Assembly: GCA_027451405.1 (NCBI GenBank)
Contig: DAIDJM010000002.1
Coordinates: 62,001-126,000, forward strand
Length of the DNA: 64,000 nt
Direction of reading: 5' to 3'
Source of the DNA: Acetobacteraceae bacterium
Lineage (GTDB): Bacteria; Pseudomonadota; Alphaproteobacteria; Acetobacterales; Acetobacteraceae
A program made the position numbers and the translations under genes. Shown piece by piece: positions 53,829 through 61,019 of the stretch (within the stretch, counting starts at the first letter, position 1; each line of letters starts with the position of its first letter). The notes beneath the pieces are model-generated. The model worked only from the letters and a program-made list of their open reading frames with translations, was not told the DNA's origin and searched no databases.

Positions 53829-53972
53829 AGAGCGTGTTGGAGAACCGGTTCTGGCGGCCGTCTGACGGCGATTTCCTGCGCTCCGGTGCTCACGGGCATC
53901 AAGCCCGCTCCGCTCCGGTGCTCGCAAATCACCGCCAGCCGACTCACCATAACCGGCTCTCCAACACGCTCT
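53829..53972. repeat. MITE-like inverted repeat element
   Basis: 144 bp with near-perfect terminal inverted repeats of about 28 bp (AGAGCGTGTTGGAGA, then CCGGTT, at both ends), imperfect pairing further in, and an internal hairpin CGGGC-ATCAA-GCCCG flanked by two direct copies of GCTCCGGTGCTC. No gene fits. I see no convincing target-site duplication. It lies between the cyclophilin-like and MarR genes. Confidence 0.7.
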
Positions 53973-53979
53973 CAGGGAT

Positions 53980-54015
53980 AAAGTCTTTTTGCTTCTTTTT
54001 CTCCAGAAAAAGAAG
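53980..54015. repeat. T-rich hairpin repeat, copy 2
   Basis: Identical over 36 bases to 12076-12111: stem CTTCTTTTTCT/AGAAAAAGAAG with CC loop. Sits 5 bp from the MarR gene's stop and 7 bp from the MITE-like element. Confidence 0.8.
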
Positions 54016-54020
54016 TTGCC

Positions 54021-54461
54021 TTACTTTCCCGCCTCACGATTGAACGCCTGCAAGCCTCGCAGCAGACCAGAGCGCAGATCCGCCGGCATGGCCGCGAAAG
54101 CATCGCTGACATGGTCGATGAATTGCGCCTGCATGCGGGCGTGCGCAGCCCGGCCGGACGGCGTCAGATCCAGCAGCCAGCGGCGATAATCGTCGGGGTC
54201 CCGCCTTTTGGCGATCAGGTCGCGGCCGATCAGCGTGTCGGCGGTGCGCATGGTGGTGGTCACGCCGACATTCAGGCGGCGCGCGAGGGCGGCGGCGCCG
54301 AGGGGCCGGTCGGACTCGCCCAGCATGGTGAGCAGGATGAACTGCGTGGCGCTCAGCCCTTCCTGCTGGAAACGATTGAAATTGAGGCTTTGGACCAGGC
54401 GACGGGCTTCGAGCCAGGCCGCCAGGAAAGCTTCGGCCTCTTTTCGGATTGCCGGGTCCAT
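54021..54461 (-). CDS. MarR family transcriptional regulator
   Basis: 146 residues. The winged helix is LSATQFILLTMLGESDRPLGAAALARRLNVGVTTT region, recognition helix and wing DLIAKRRDPDDYRRWLLDLTPSG at about 60-115, with flanking dimerisation helices. ATG at 54461 (MDPAIRKEAEAF); an ATG at 54473 lies inside the palindrome CTGCATAATGCAG and is less likely. Divergent from a small gene, with that palindrome between them, suggesting autoregulation and control of the neighbour. Confidence 0.88.
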   Translation of the reverse strand: MDPAIRKEAEAFLAAWLEARRLVQSLNFNRFQQEGLSATQFILLTMLGESDRPLGAAALARRLNVGVTTTMRTADTLIGRDLIAKRRDPDDYRRWLLDLTPSGRAAHARMQAQFIDHVSDAFAAMPADLRSGLLRGLQAFNREAGK

Positions 54462-54480
54462 AGAAACCTGCATAATGCAG
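54449..54480 (+). promoter_or_regulatory. Promoter and MarR-type operator of the small gene at 54510
   Basis: TTGCCG (54449-54454), 16-bp spacer, CATAAT (54471-54476), a -10 with five of six consensus bases. The palindrome CTGCAT-A-ATGCAG (54468-54480) covers the -10, an ideal place for a MarR-type repressor. Confidence 0.6.
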
Positions 54481-54509
54481 CTATCTACGGAAAGCCAGGA
54501 GGCTCGGCG

Positions 54510-54749
54510 ATGGATGGGTGTTTTTCGGCCGAGGAGGCGGTGACGGTTCAGCGTGCGCTCCGGCGATCGCTTGGGCTCGGGCCGGAGGCCTTCCCGCTGG
54601 AAGCCTTCGTCGGGATGATCGGCGACGAGATCGAGCAGTTTCGGGCCGCCGGGCGCAGCGATGCCGAAATTGCGGAAACGATCCGGAGCAGCATCGGCCG
54701 CGATGTCAGTGTCGCCGACCTCCGACGTCTCCATACTCCCAGAACCTGA
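54510..54749 (+). CDS. Small protein of unknown function
   Basis: 79 residues, not recognised. MDGCFSAEEAVTVQRALRR, then FPLEAFVGMIGDEIEQFRAAGRSDAEIAETI, SSIGRDVSVADLRRLH: acidic, helical, soluble, with no membrane segment or metal motif. ATG at 54510 follows CAGGAGG. Promoter and operator-like palindrome upstream suggest it is the target of the divergent MarR protein. Confidence 0.7.
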   Translation: MDGCFSAEEAVTVQRALRRSLGLGPEAFPLEAFVGMIGDEIEQFRAAGRSDAEIAETIRSSIGRDVSVADLRRLHTPRT

Positions 54750-54797
54750 GGTGGCGTGTGTTTTAGAGTCCTTTGCGTTTCGTTCGGCTCATCACGA

Positions 54798-54860
54798 TTG
54801 CCTCCGGCGGGCAGAGGCTCCGCCTCTGCACTCCGCTGGGGCCGAAAGGCCCCAGACCCC
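54798..54860 (+). repeat. Dispersed two-hairpin repeat, copy 11
   Basis: GCCTCCGGC, stem CAGAGGC/GCCTCTG, GGGGCC-GAAA-GGCCCC, CAGACCCC. A partial inverted arm (CCCGGGCCGCCGGAGG) at 54884-54905 runs into the stop of the S4-domain gene. Confidence 0.88.
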
Positions 54861-54902
54861 ACGACTGCGGATGAGCCGTGTTCGAGCCCGGGCCGCCGGA
54901 GG

Positions 54903-55175
54903 TCAGACGACTTCCTCATATAAACACCGCGCCGCGGCCGCCCCTTCCCGCCGCACGGCCAGCCGCAGCACGCGCACCACGCGGACGCCCGACTGCAGCG
55001 GCAGCGTCAGCACGTCGCCCACCCGCACGCGCGCATGGGCTTTCTCGGTGGGCTGGCGGTTGATGCGCACCATGCCGCTGCCGGCAAGGGCAGCGCAGGC
55101 GCTGCGCTGGGTGGCAAAGCGCGCGCACCAGAGCCAGAAATCCAGACGCTGGAAATCCGGCCCGGGATCGCTCAA
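54903..55175 (-). CDS. S4-domain RNA-binding protein (Hsp15/HslR-like)
   Basis: 90 residues, one S4 domain: RLDFWLWCARFATQRSACAALAGSGMVRINRQP then VRVGDVLTLPL. Hsp15-type proteins bind stalled 50S-peptidyl-tRNA complexes in E. coli. Overlaps the helicase gene by 4 bp, a pairing that is frequent in alphaproteobacteria and suggests joint action on RNA. The TGA is part of a repeat arm. Confidence 0.9.
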   Translation of the reverse strand: MSDPGPDFQRLDFWLWCARFATQRSACAALAGSGMVRINRQPTEKAHARVRVGDVLTLPLQSGVRVVRVLRLAVRREGAAAARCLYEEVV

Positions 55176-57691
55176 CGGCGCAGCGCGGCCAGCGCCGCGA
55201 ACGGGCTGTCGGCGCGGGGTGGCGCAGGCCGGGCCGGGCGGGGAGCGAGCTTCCGGCGGCGGGCCGCGATCATCGGCGGCGCCGGCGGGCCGTATTCGCG
55301 CGCATCCAGGGTGCGGGTCGGCAGCAGCCGGAAGCCGAGCGCATGCAGCACGGCGGCGAGCATGGGCGGGGAGAGGCCGAGACGGGAGCCGATCTGCGGC
55401 GGCAGGGCGGCGGCCCGTTTCCGTGTGAGATAGGCAAGTTCGCCGGCCACCCGTTCGGCGATGTCGGGGCGAATCAGCACTGGTCCGGCGGGCACCCAGC
55501 CGAGGGCCGTCAGCGCCGGTTCAATGTCGGTGCCCGCCGCCACGCTGACACGGCCGGGGTCGGGGAGGGCGGGGGTCGGCTGCCTGGCGCGGACCGCCCA
55601 GAGTGCCGCGCGCCAGGCCGCCGGCCTCGGCTTCAGCAGATCGGGGATGGCGAGCGCGAAACGGCCCGCGCGCACGCCGATCGCGCGCAGCCGGGCCCGC
55701 AGCGCGGGCGGGATCTCGGCGTCGGTGGCGCCGGGGACCACGCCACCGGCTTCGACCAGGCGGTGGAGCACGCCCCGCAGCGCGGCCTCGCTTTCGGCTT
55801 TGGCTTCGGCGGCGAACAGAGGGGCGAGCGCCGTGTTCACCTGCTGCCCGATCCAGGCTTGCAGACGGAGCCGGACCCGCTCGCGCTGCGGTCCGTCGAG
55901 GAACTCGCTGTCGGCGACCTCGACCGCGGGGCGGAGGAAACTGGCCCCGGGGCGCAGCCGGGCGACCGCCGCGCCGTTCCAGAGAATGCCGTGATCGGCG
56001 GTCAGCGCGAAGGCGCTGTCCGGGGCGGCCTCGAGGGCGGCGATACGGCGCGGCATTTCCTGATAGAGCGCGCGCCGCGCGGCCCGTTGCACGAGACGCT
56101 TTTCGGCGCCCTGGGTGCCGGGATCGGGCAGGAAGCGGAAGCCCGCGATGTGACCGACGGGATGGCCTTCCACCACCACCTCGCCGGCCCGCGTGACGGC
56201 GGAGAGCAGTTCCTCGCCCTCTTCCGCGGCTTCGAGCCGGCGCAGCAGATGGGCGGCGCGGCGATCGACGAACCGGGCGGTCAGGCGCTCATGCAGCGCG
56301 TCCGACAGCCGGTCCTCGGCGGCGCGGGCGCGGCCCTGCCAATGGGCGGCATCGGCGATCCAGTCGCTGCGCGCGGCGATATAGGACCAGACGCGCACGC
56401 CGGACAGACGTGCCATCAGCGTATCGATGTCGCCTTCGATCGAGCCGAGCTGCGCGAATTGCTGGTCGAGCCAGGTTTCGGGCAGCGTCTCGCCGCGCGC
56501 GCGATGGGCGAAGATGCGGGCGCAGAGCCGCACATGGCTGTCATCGGTGATTTTGCGGAAATCGGGAACCTGACAGGCCTCCCACAATTCGCGCACCTCG
56601 CGGCGGCCACGCGCGAGCGCGCGGATTTCGGTGTCGCGTGAGAGTGCCAGCAGAGTCTCGAGATCGCTCGCTTCGCGGCCGGGCACGAGACCGGGGCGCG
56701 GCGGCGGCGCGGTCAGAGTCGCGAGCAAGCCGTCGATGGAGGTGAAATCGAGCTCGGCGTTGCGCCAGGCCAGGCTTTCGAGCGGATCGAAGGCGTGCGC
56801 TTCCACCGCCTCGACCGTTTCCTCCGGCAATTCCGGGCAGGTCGCGGTGACGCCGAAAGTGCCGTCGCGCATGCCGCGGCCGGCGCGGCCGGCGATCTGG
56901 GCCACTTCCGGGGGAGCGAGCGCGCGGGGACGGTGGCCATCAAATTTCGTGAGGCCGGCAAAGGCGACATGGTTGACATCCATGTTGAGGCCCATGCCGA
57001 TCGCGTCGGTGGCGACGAGGAAATCGACCTCGCCGTCCTGATACAGCGCGACCTGGGCGTTGCGCGTGCGGGGCGAAAGCCGGCCCATCACGACCGCGCA
57101 ACCGCCGCGCCGGCGCCGCATCATTTCCGCAATGGCATAGACTTCGCCGGCGCTGAATGCGACGATCGCGCTGCGGGGCGGAAGCTTCGCGAGTTTTGCG
57201 GCGCCGGCGTAGGCCAGCTGCGAGAGGCGCGGGCGCGTTTCGATCTCGATTCCGGGAACAAGGTGCTGGATCAGCGGCCGGATCGTCTCGGCCCCGAGAA
57301 ACATCGTCTCGACCAGACCGCGCGCGCGCAGCAGCCGGTCGGTGAAGACGTGGCCGCGATCGGGGTCGGCGCAGAGCTGAATTTCGTCCACCGCGAGGAA
57401 TTCGACCGGCCGGTCGAGCGGCATCGCCTCGGTGGTGCAGGAGAACCAGCGCGCCTCGGGCGGCAGGATCTTCTCTTCGCCGGTGATGAGAGCGACGTGG
57501 CGGGCGCCCTTGGCCTGCACCATCCGGTCGTAATTCTCGCGGGCCAGCAGGCGCAGCGGGAAGCCGATCACGCCGGACGCGTGCGCCAGCATGCGGGTGA
57601 TCGCGAGATGGGTCTTGCCGGTGTTGGTGGGGCCGAGCACCGCGCGCACCCGAGGCGAGAGGGGGTGGACGACTCGGGTGACGTGGCCCAT
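55172..57691 (-). CDS. SUV3-like DEAD/DExH RNA helicase
   Basis: 839 residues. Walker A AVLGPTNTGKTHLAI at about 18-32, DExH box VDEIQLCAD, motif III region FLGAETIRPL, the helicase C domain with VATDAIGMGLNMDV and motif VI QIAGRAGRG, then a long Suv3-type C-terminus and an Arg/Pro-rich tail. Mitochondrial SUV3 unwinds RNA for the degradosome; the bacterial homologue probably works in RNA turnover, the substrate being unknown. First gene of a unit with the S4 protein, divergent from the aminopeptidase gene. Confidence 0.92.
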   Translation of the reverse strand: MGHVTRVVHPLSPRVRAVLGPTNTGKTHLAITRMLAHASGVIGFPLRLLARENYDRMVQAKGARHVALITGEEKILPPEARWFSCTTEAMPLDRPVEFLAVDEIQLCADPDRGHVFTDRLLRARGLVETMFLGAETIRPLIQHLVPGIEIETRPRLSQLAYAGAAKLAKLPPRSAIVAFSAGEVYAIAEMMRRRRGGCAVVMGRLSPRTRNAQVALYQDGEVDFLVATDAIGMGLNMDVNHVAFAGLTKFDGHRPRALAPPEVAQIAGRAGRGMRDGTFGVTATCPELPEETVEAVEAHAFDPLESLAWRNAELDFTSIDGLLATLTAPPPRPGLVPGREASDLETLLALSRDTEIRALARGRREVRELWEACQVPDFRKITDDSHVRLCARIFAHRARGETLPETWLDQQFAQLGSIEGDIDTLMARLSGVRVWSYIAARSDWIADAAHWQGRARAAEDRLSDALHERLTARFVDRRAAHLLRRLEAAEEGEELLSAVTRAGEVVVEGHPVGHIAGFRFLPDPGTQGAEKRLVQRAARRALYQEMPRRIAALEAAPDSAFALTADHGILWNGAAVARLRPGASFLRPAVEVADSEFLDGPQRERVRLRLQAWIGQQVNTALAPLFAAEAKAESEAALRGVLHRLVEAGGVVPGATDAEIPPALRARLRAIGVRAGRFALAIPDLLKPRPAAWRAALWAVRARQPTPALPDPGRVSVAAGTDIEPALTALGWVPAGPVLIRPDIAERVAGELAYLTRKRAAALPPQIGSRLGLSPPMLAAVLHALGFRLLPTRTLDAREYGPPAPPMIAARRRKLAPRPARPAPPRADSPFAALAALRR

Positions 57692-57768
57692 GACTCAGAG
57701 GATTTGGCTCCGGAGGAGCGATTGCAAGCGCCCGGCCCGTTCTCGCCTCTCAACGCCCAGTGCCACGC

Positions 57769-59193
57769 ATGACGCTGCCTGAACTCGACTGCCTCGCGCC
57801 GCCCGATGAAACCGCCTTGCCGATCTTCGGCTGCCGGGAGGCAACGCTCTCGGAGGCGCTCGAGGCTTTGACCCCGGAACAGGCGCGCTTCGCGGTGGCT
57901 GCTGGGTTTGCGGGCAAGCCGGGGCAGGTCCAGGTGCTGCCGGGGCCGGAGGGGCTGGCCGGCGCGCTGTTCGGGCTCGGCGAGCCGGGCGATCCGTATC
58001 CGTTCGGCGCCCTGGCGGCGCTGCCGGCGGCGACGTGGCGGCTGGCGCAGGGCTTTGCCGATCCGCCGGCCGCGCTGCTCGGTTTTTGTCTGGGCGCTTA
58101 CCGGTTTACCCGGCTGAAATCCGGCGGTTGCGATTCCCCGCGGCCTCGCCTCGCGATTCCCCAATCCGGCTGCACGGCGGCGATCGAGGCGGCGCGCACG
58201 ACGTGGCTGGTGCGCGATCTGATCAATCTTCCGGCAAATCTTCTCGGTCCGGCAGAACTTGCCGCTGCGGCCACCGATGTGCTTGGCGCTGCCGCAGCGG
58301 ATGTGCGATGCCGGACGATCACGGGAGAGGCGCTTTCCCGTGACTACCCGGCAATCGCATCCGTAGGCGCCGGCGCGGCGCGGCCGCCCGCGGTGTTCGC
58401 CGCGGATTGGAGCGGGCCCGGGGCGGGCGAGGGCGCGCTCCGGGTGGCGATCTGCGGCAAGGGGGTTTGTTTCGACACCGGGGGGCTTGATCTTAAGCCC
58501 GCCGGCAACATGTTGCGTATGAAAAAAGACATGGCGGGCGCGGCGATCGCGCTCGGTCTTGCGCGCATGATGGTGTGCGCGGCCCTGCCGACACACCTGC
58601 ATGTGCGGCTGGGTTGCGTCGAGAACAGCATCTCGGCTCGCGCGATGCGGCCCCTGGATGTGATTCGGACGCGGCAGGGGTTGCGTGTGGAGATCGGCAA
58701 CACCGATGCCGAGGGCAGACTCGTTCTGGCCGATCTTTTGGCCGAATCGAGCGAACTTTCTCCGGACCTCGTGATCGATTTTGCGACACTCACGGGTGCT
58801 GCGCGGGTGGCGCTCGGTCCTGATCTGCCGGCGTTCTTCTGTAACGACGATGATCTCGCCTCGATTTTCGCGAAAAGCGCGATGCATGTGCACGATCCCG
58901 TGTGGCGTTTGCCCTTATGGAAATGTTACAATTCATATCTTGATAGCCGCGTCGCCGATCTGAATAACGTTTCTGCGACGGCTCACGCCGGAGCCGTCAT
59001 GGCCGCGTTGTTCCTTGAGCGTTTCGTGGGCGGCGGAGCGAAATGGCTGCATTGCGATGTTTTCGCGTGGAACGAGTCGAGTCGCCCGGGGCGTCCGGAA
59101 GGCGGCGAGGCTCAAGCCATGCGCGCGGCCTTCGCGCTTCTCGTGACACTTTGCGGCGCGTCCCCGATGTCGACTTTCAAGCGCCTGGCTTAG
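57769..59193 (+). CDS. M17 leucyl aminopeptidase family protein
   Basis: About 474 residues. Cytosolic exopeptidase with a two-metal centre: CGKGVCFDTGGLDLKPAGNMLRMKKDMAGA (Lys/Asp ligands), VENSISARAMRPLDVI, the M17 signature NTDAEGRLVLADLLA, ATLTGAARVALG and HAGAVMAALFL. ATG at 57769 is preferred over GTG at 57760. It lacks strong similarity to PepA in the N-terminal domain, as in the shorter alphaproteobacterial members. Confidence 0.93.
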   Translation: MTLPELDCLAPPDETALPIFGCREATLSEALEALTPEQARFAVAAGFAGKPGQVQVLPGPEGLAGALFGLGEPGDPYPFGALAALPAATWRLAQGFADPPAALLGFCLGAYRFTRLKSGGCDSPRPRLAIPQSGCTAAIEAARTTWLVRDLINLPANLLGPAELAAAATDVLGAAAADVRCRTITGEALSRDYPAIASVGAGAARPPAVFAADWSGPGAGEGALRVAICGKGVCFDTGGLDLKPAGNMLRMKKDMAGAAIALGLARMMVCAALPTHLHVRLGCVENSISARAMRPLDVIRTRQGLRVEIGNTDAEGRLVLADLLAESSELSPDLVIDFATLTGAARVALGPDLPAFFCNDDDLASIFAKSAMHVHDPVWRLPLWKCYNSYLDSRVADLNNVSATAHAGAVMAALFLERFVGGGAKWLHCDVFAWNESSRPGRPEGGEAQAMRAAFALLVTLCGASPMSTFKRLA

Positions 59194-59305
59194 AGCTTTT
59201 TCACCCGACGGGAGCGAACAGAAGCGCGATCCGACCGTTACCCGACCGGCATGCTTGCATCCACCCTCGGACTGATGCAGGAACACACACTATTCAATCC
59301 GCAGG

Positions 59306-59335
59306 TTGGGGTGTCGTGCCTCGCGGAACTATACA
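59306..59335 (+). promoter_or_regulatory. Possible promoter of the MarR-type gene at 59420
   Basis: TTGGGG (59306-59311), 18-bp spacer, TATACA (59330-59335). The rest of the 226-bp gap after the aminopeptidase gene is relatively AT-rich and holds no gene that I can support. Confidence 0.35.
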
Positions 59336-59419
59336 AGAACACTCCCTCCCAGAATGTCTTTTTTGTAACCCAGGATGCGATTCCTCCGGACGCTGTCTCC
59401 GGAAATGAAAGGAAACCCC

Positions 59420-59833
59420 ATGGCTGCTGCAAACCCGTCTCCCGCTTCCGACCAGATGGTTGGCGTGCTGCGCGACACGATCGTGGCACTCGTTCGGCGC
59501 GACGGGCCGGATCTGTCGGCTCGTCAGCTCGGCGTGTTCCTCACCTGCTACCTCCAGGAGGGCGCCCACACCGTCCGTGGCCTGGCCTCCGAACTGAACG
59601 TTTCCAAGCCGGCGATCACCCGCGCGCTCGACCGGCTCGGCGAGCTCGATCTCGCGCGCCGCAAGGTTGATCCGATGGACCGCCGTTCGGTGCTCGTTCA
59701 GCGCACGCTGAAAGGTGCGGCCTTCCTGCGCGATCTGCGCAGCATCATGGTCGAGGCGACGGCCACGGCCCGCCGCGGCGGCAGTGAAGCGGCCGCTGAG
59801 GCTCCGGCCCGCCGCGGCCGCGGTCACGGCTGA
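59420..59833 (+). CDS. MarR family winged-helix protein
   Basis: 137 residues. LSARQLGVFLTCYLQEGAHTVRGLASELNVSKPAITRALDRL region forms the helix-turn-helix, and the wing DLARRKVDPMDRRSVLVQRT follows at about 75-95. The C-terminus ends in an Ala/Arg tail (ARRGRGHG) unlike typical MarR dimerisation helices. ATG at 59420 with AAAGGAAA upstream. Stand-alone; target unknown. Confidence 0.88.
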   Translation: MAAANPSPASDQMVGVLRDTIVALVRRDGPDLSARQLGVFLTCYLQEGAHTVRGLASELNVSKPAITRALDRLGELDLARRKVDPMDRRSVLVQRTLKGAAFLRDLRSIMVEATATARRGGSEAAAEAPARRGRGHG

Positions 59834-59857
59834 TACCGGCTCGCCAGCGGGTCGCCA

Positions 59858-60901
59858 TTACCAGCGCGTAATGGCGGCCCGCTGGGCGCACCGCCGGACG
59901 AACAGCCCCCAGGCGACGAACGAAGCGAGACAGAGCACCGGACCAAGCCAGCCGATCGGGCCGGGCAGGCTCTCGGTGAGCCAGGCGCAGACCCCGCCCC
60001 AGAGGGTCAAACCCCAATAGACGGCGCTGACCACCGGTGCCGACAGGCCGGAACGGTGCGCCACCTGATAAAGATGGCCGCGATGCGCGCTCGTGATCCG
60101 TTCGCGGGCGGCGAGCCGGCGCAGCAGCGTGAAAGCCGCGTCCAGCAACAGCGGCGCGAGCAGCAGCGGCATGACCAGCACCGAGCCGGACTGCGGGCTC
60201 CCCGCCAGCATGATTCCGAGCACCGCCAGTACGAAGCCGACCGGCTGGCTGCCGACATCGCCCATGAAGAGCCGCGCCCGCGGCCAGTTCAGCGGCAGGA
60301 AACCGGCGATCCCGGCGGCGAGGCAGATCGCCGTCAGCGCCACGCCGCTGCCCGGAACGGCAAGCCCGGCCGCGAGCAGGCAGGCGATCAGCCCCGAACC
60401 CCCGACCAGACCATCGAGCCCGTCCATGAAATTGACGGCGTTCGTGACGAACAGCAGCCAGATCGCCGAAAGCGCGATGGCCGCACCCTCGCCGAGCGCG
60501 ACCGCCATGCCCGGAAAATGCAGCAGGCCGAGCCGGTAGCCGGGCAGGATGACGAAGAAGGCGGCGAAGATCTGGGCCACCAGCTTGGGGCCGAACGACC
60601 AGCCGAACATGTCGTCGAAATGCGAGACGACGGCGAGGCCGAGCACGCCCGCGGCGAAGGCGACCGGCGCCGTGCCGCCGGTCCCGGAAGCGACCAGGCC
60701 GACCAGGAAGGCGGCGACGATGCCGACGCCGCCGCCCTTGGGCGTCGGCCGGTCGTGCGAGCTGCGCGGACCCGGGTGGTCCATGGCGCCGACCCGGATC
60801 ATGACGAAGCCGAGCACGGCGGAGAGCGCGACGAGCGCGAGAGGAAGGAAATTCAGGGTCTTTGCCTCCGGCGGGCAGGGCCGAACGGCCCCGGACCCCA
60901 T
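59858..60901 (-). CDS. MraY/WecA-like undecaprenyl-phosphate sugar-1-phosphate transferase
   Basis: About 347 residues with 10-11 membrane helices. Polyprenyl-phosphate transferase motifs: HPGPRSSHDRPTPKGGGVGI, the Asp pair HFDDMFGW, NAVNFMDGLDGLVGG, FMGDVGSQ and the His loop SAHRGHLYQVA. It loads a sugar-1-phosphate on undecaprenyl phosphate to start a surface polysaccharide. The apparent start MGSGAVRPCPPEAKT lies in a dispersed repeat; the real start may be a non-ATG codon after its GGAGG. Divergent from the CapD-like gene. Confidence 0.9.
   Translation of the reverse strand: MGSGAVRPCPPEAKTLNFLPLALVALSAVLGFVMIRVGAMDHPGPRSSHDRPTPKGGGVGIVAAFLVGLVASGTGGTAPVAFAAGVLGLAVVSHFDDMFGWSFGPKLVAQIFAAFFVILPGYRLGLLHFPGMAVALGEGAAIALSAIWLLFVTNAVNFMDGLDGLVGGSGLIACLLAAGLAVPGSGVALTAICLAAGIAGFLPLNWPRARLFMGDVGSQPVGFVLAVLGIMLAGSPQSGSVLVMPLLLAPLLLDAAFTLLRRLAARERITSAHRGHLYQVAHRSGLSAPVVSAVYWGLTLWGGVCAWLTESLPGPIGWLGPVLCLASFVAWGLFVRRCAQRAAITRW
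60861..60901 (+). repeat. Shortened dispersed repeat, copy 12
   Basis: GCCTCCGGCGGGCAGGGCC-GAAC-GGCCCCGGACCCC: the first hairpin is lost and the second kept. On the minus strand it contains the ATG and first residues of the WecA-like frame and a GGAGG. Confidence 0.75.
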
Positions 60902-61019
60902 AGCGGATGTCGATCGCCTTGGAAAACCGGCCCGCTTCCCGCTGACGCGAGGGGCGCCGGGCGCTTGCGGCTCCCCTGGGGTGCAGCGGCAAGGCGCGTG
61001 CGTCTAAGGTGTCGCCTCC

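Noticed and set aside
53723-53950. A 75-codon open frame across the MITE-like element
   Set aside because: Generated by the inverted repeat and antisense to the cyclophilin-like gene end; no start signal.
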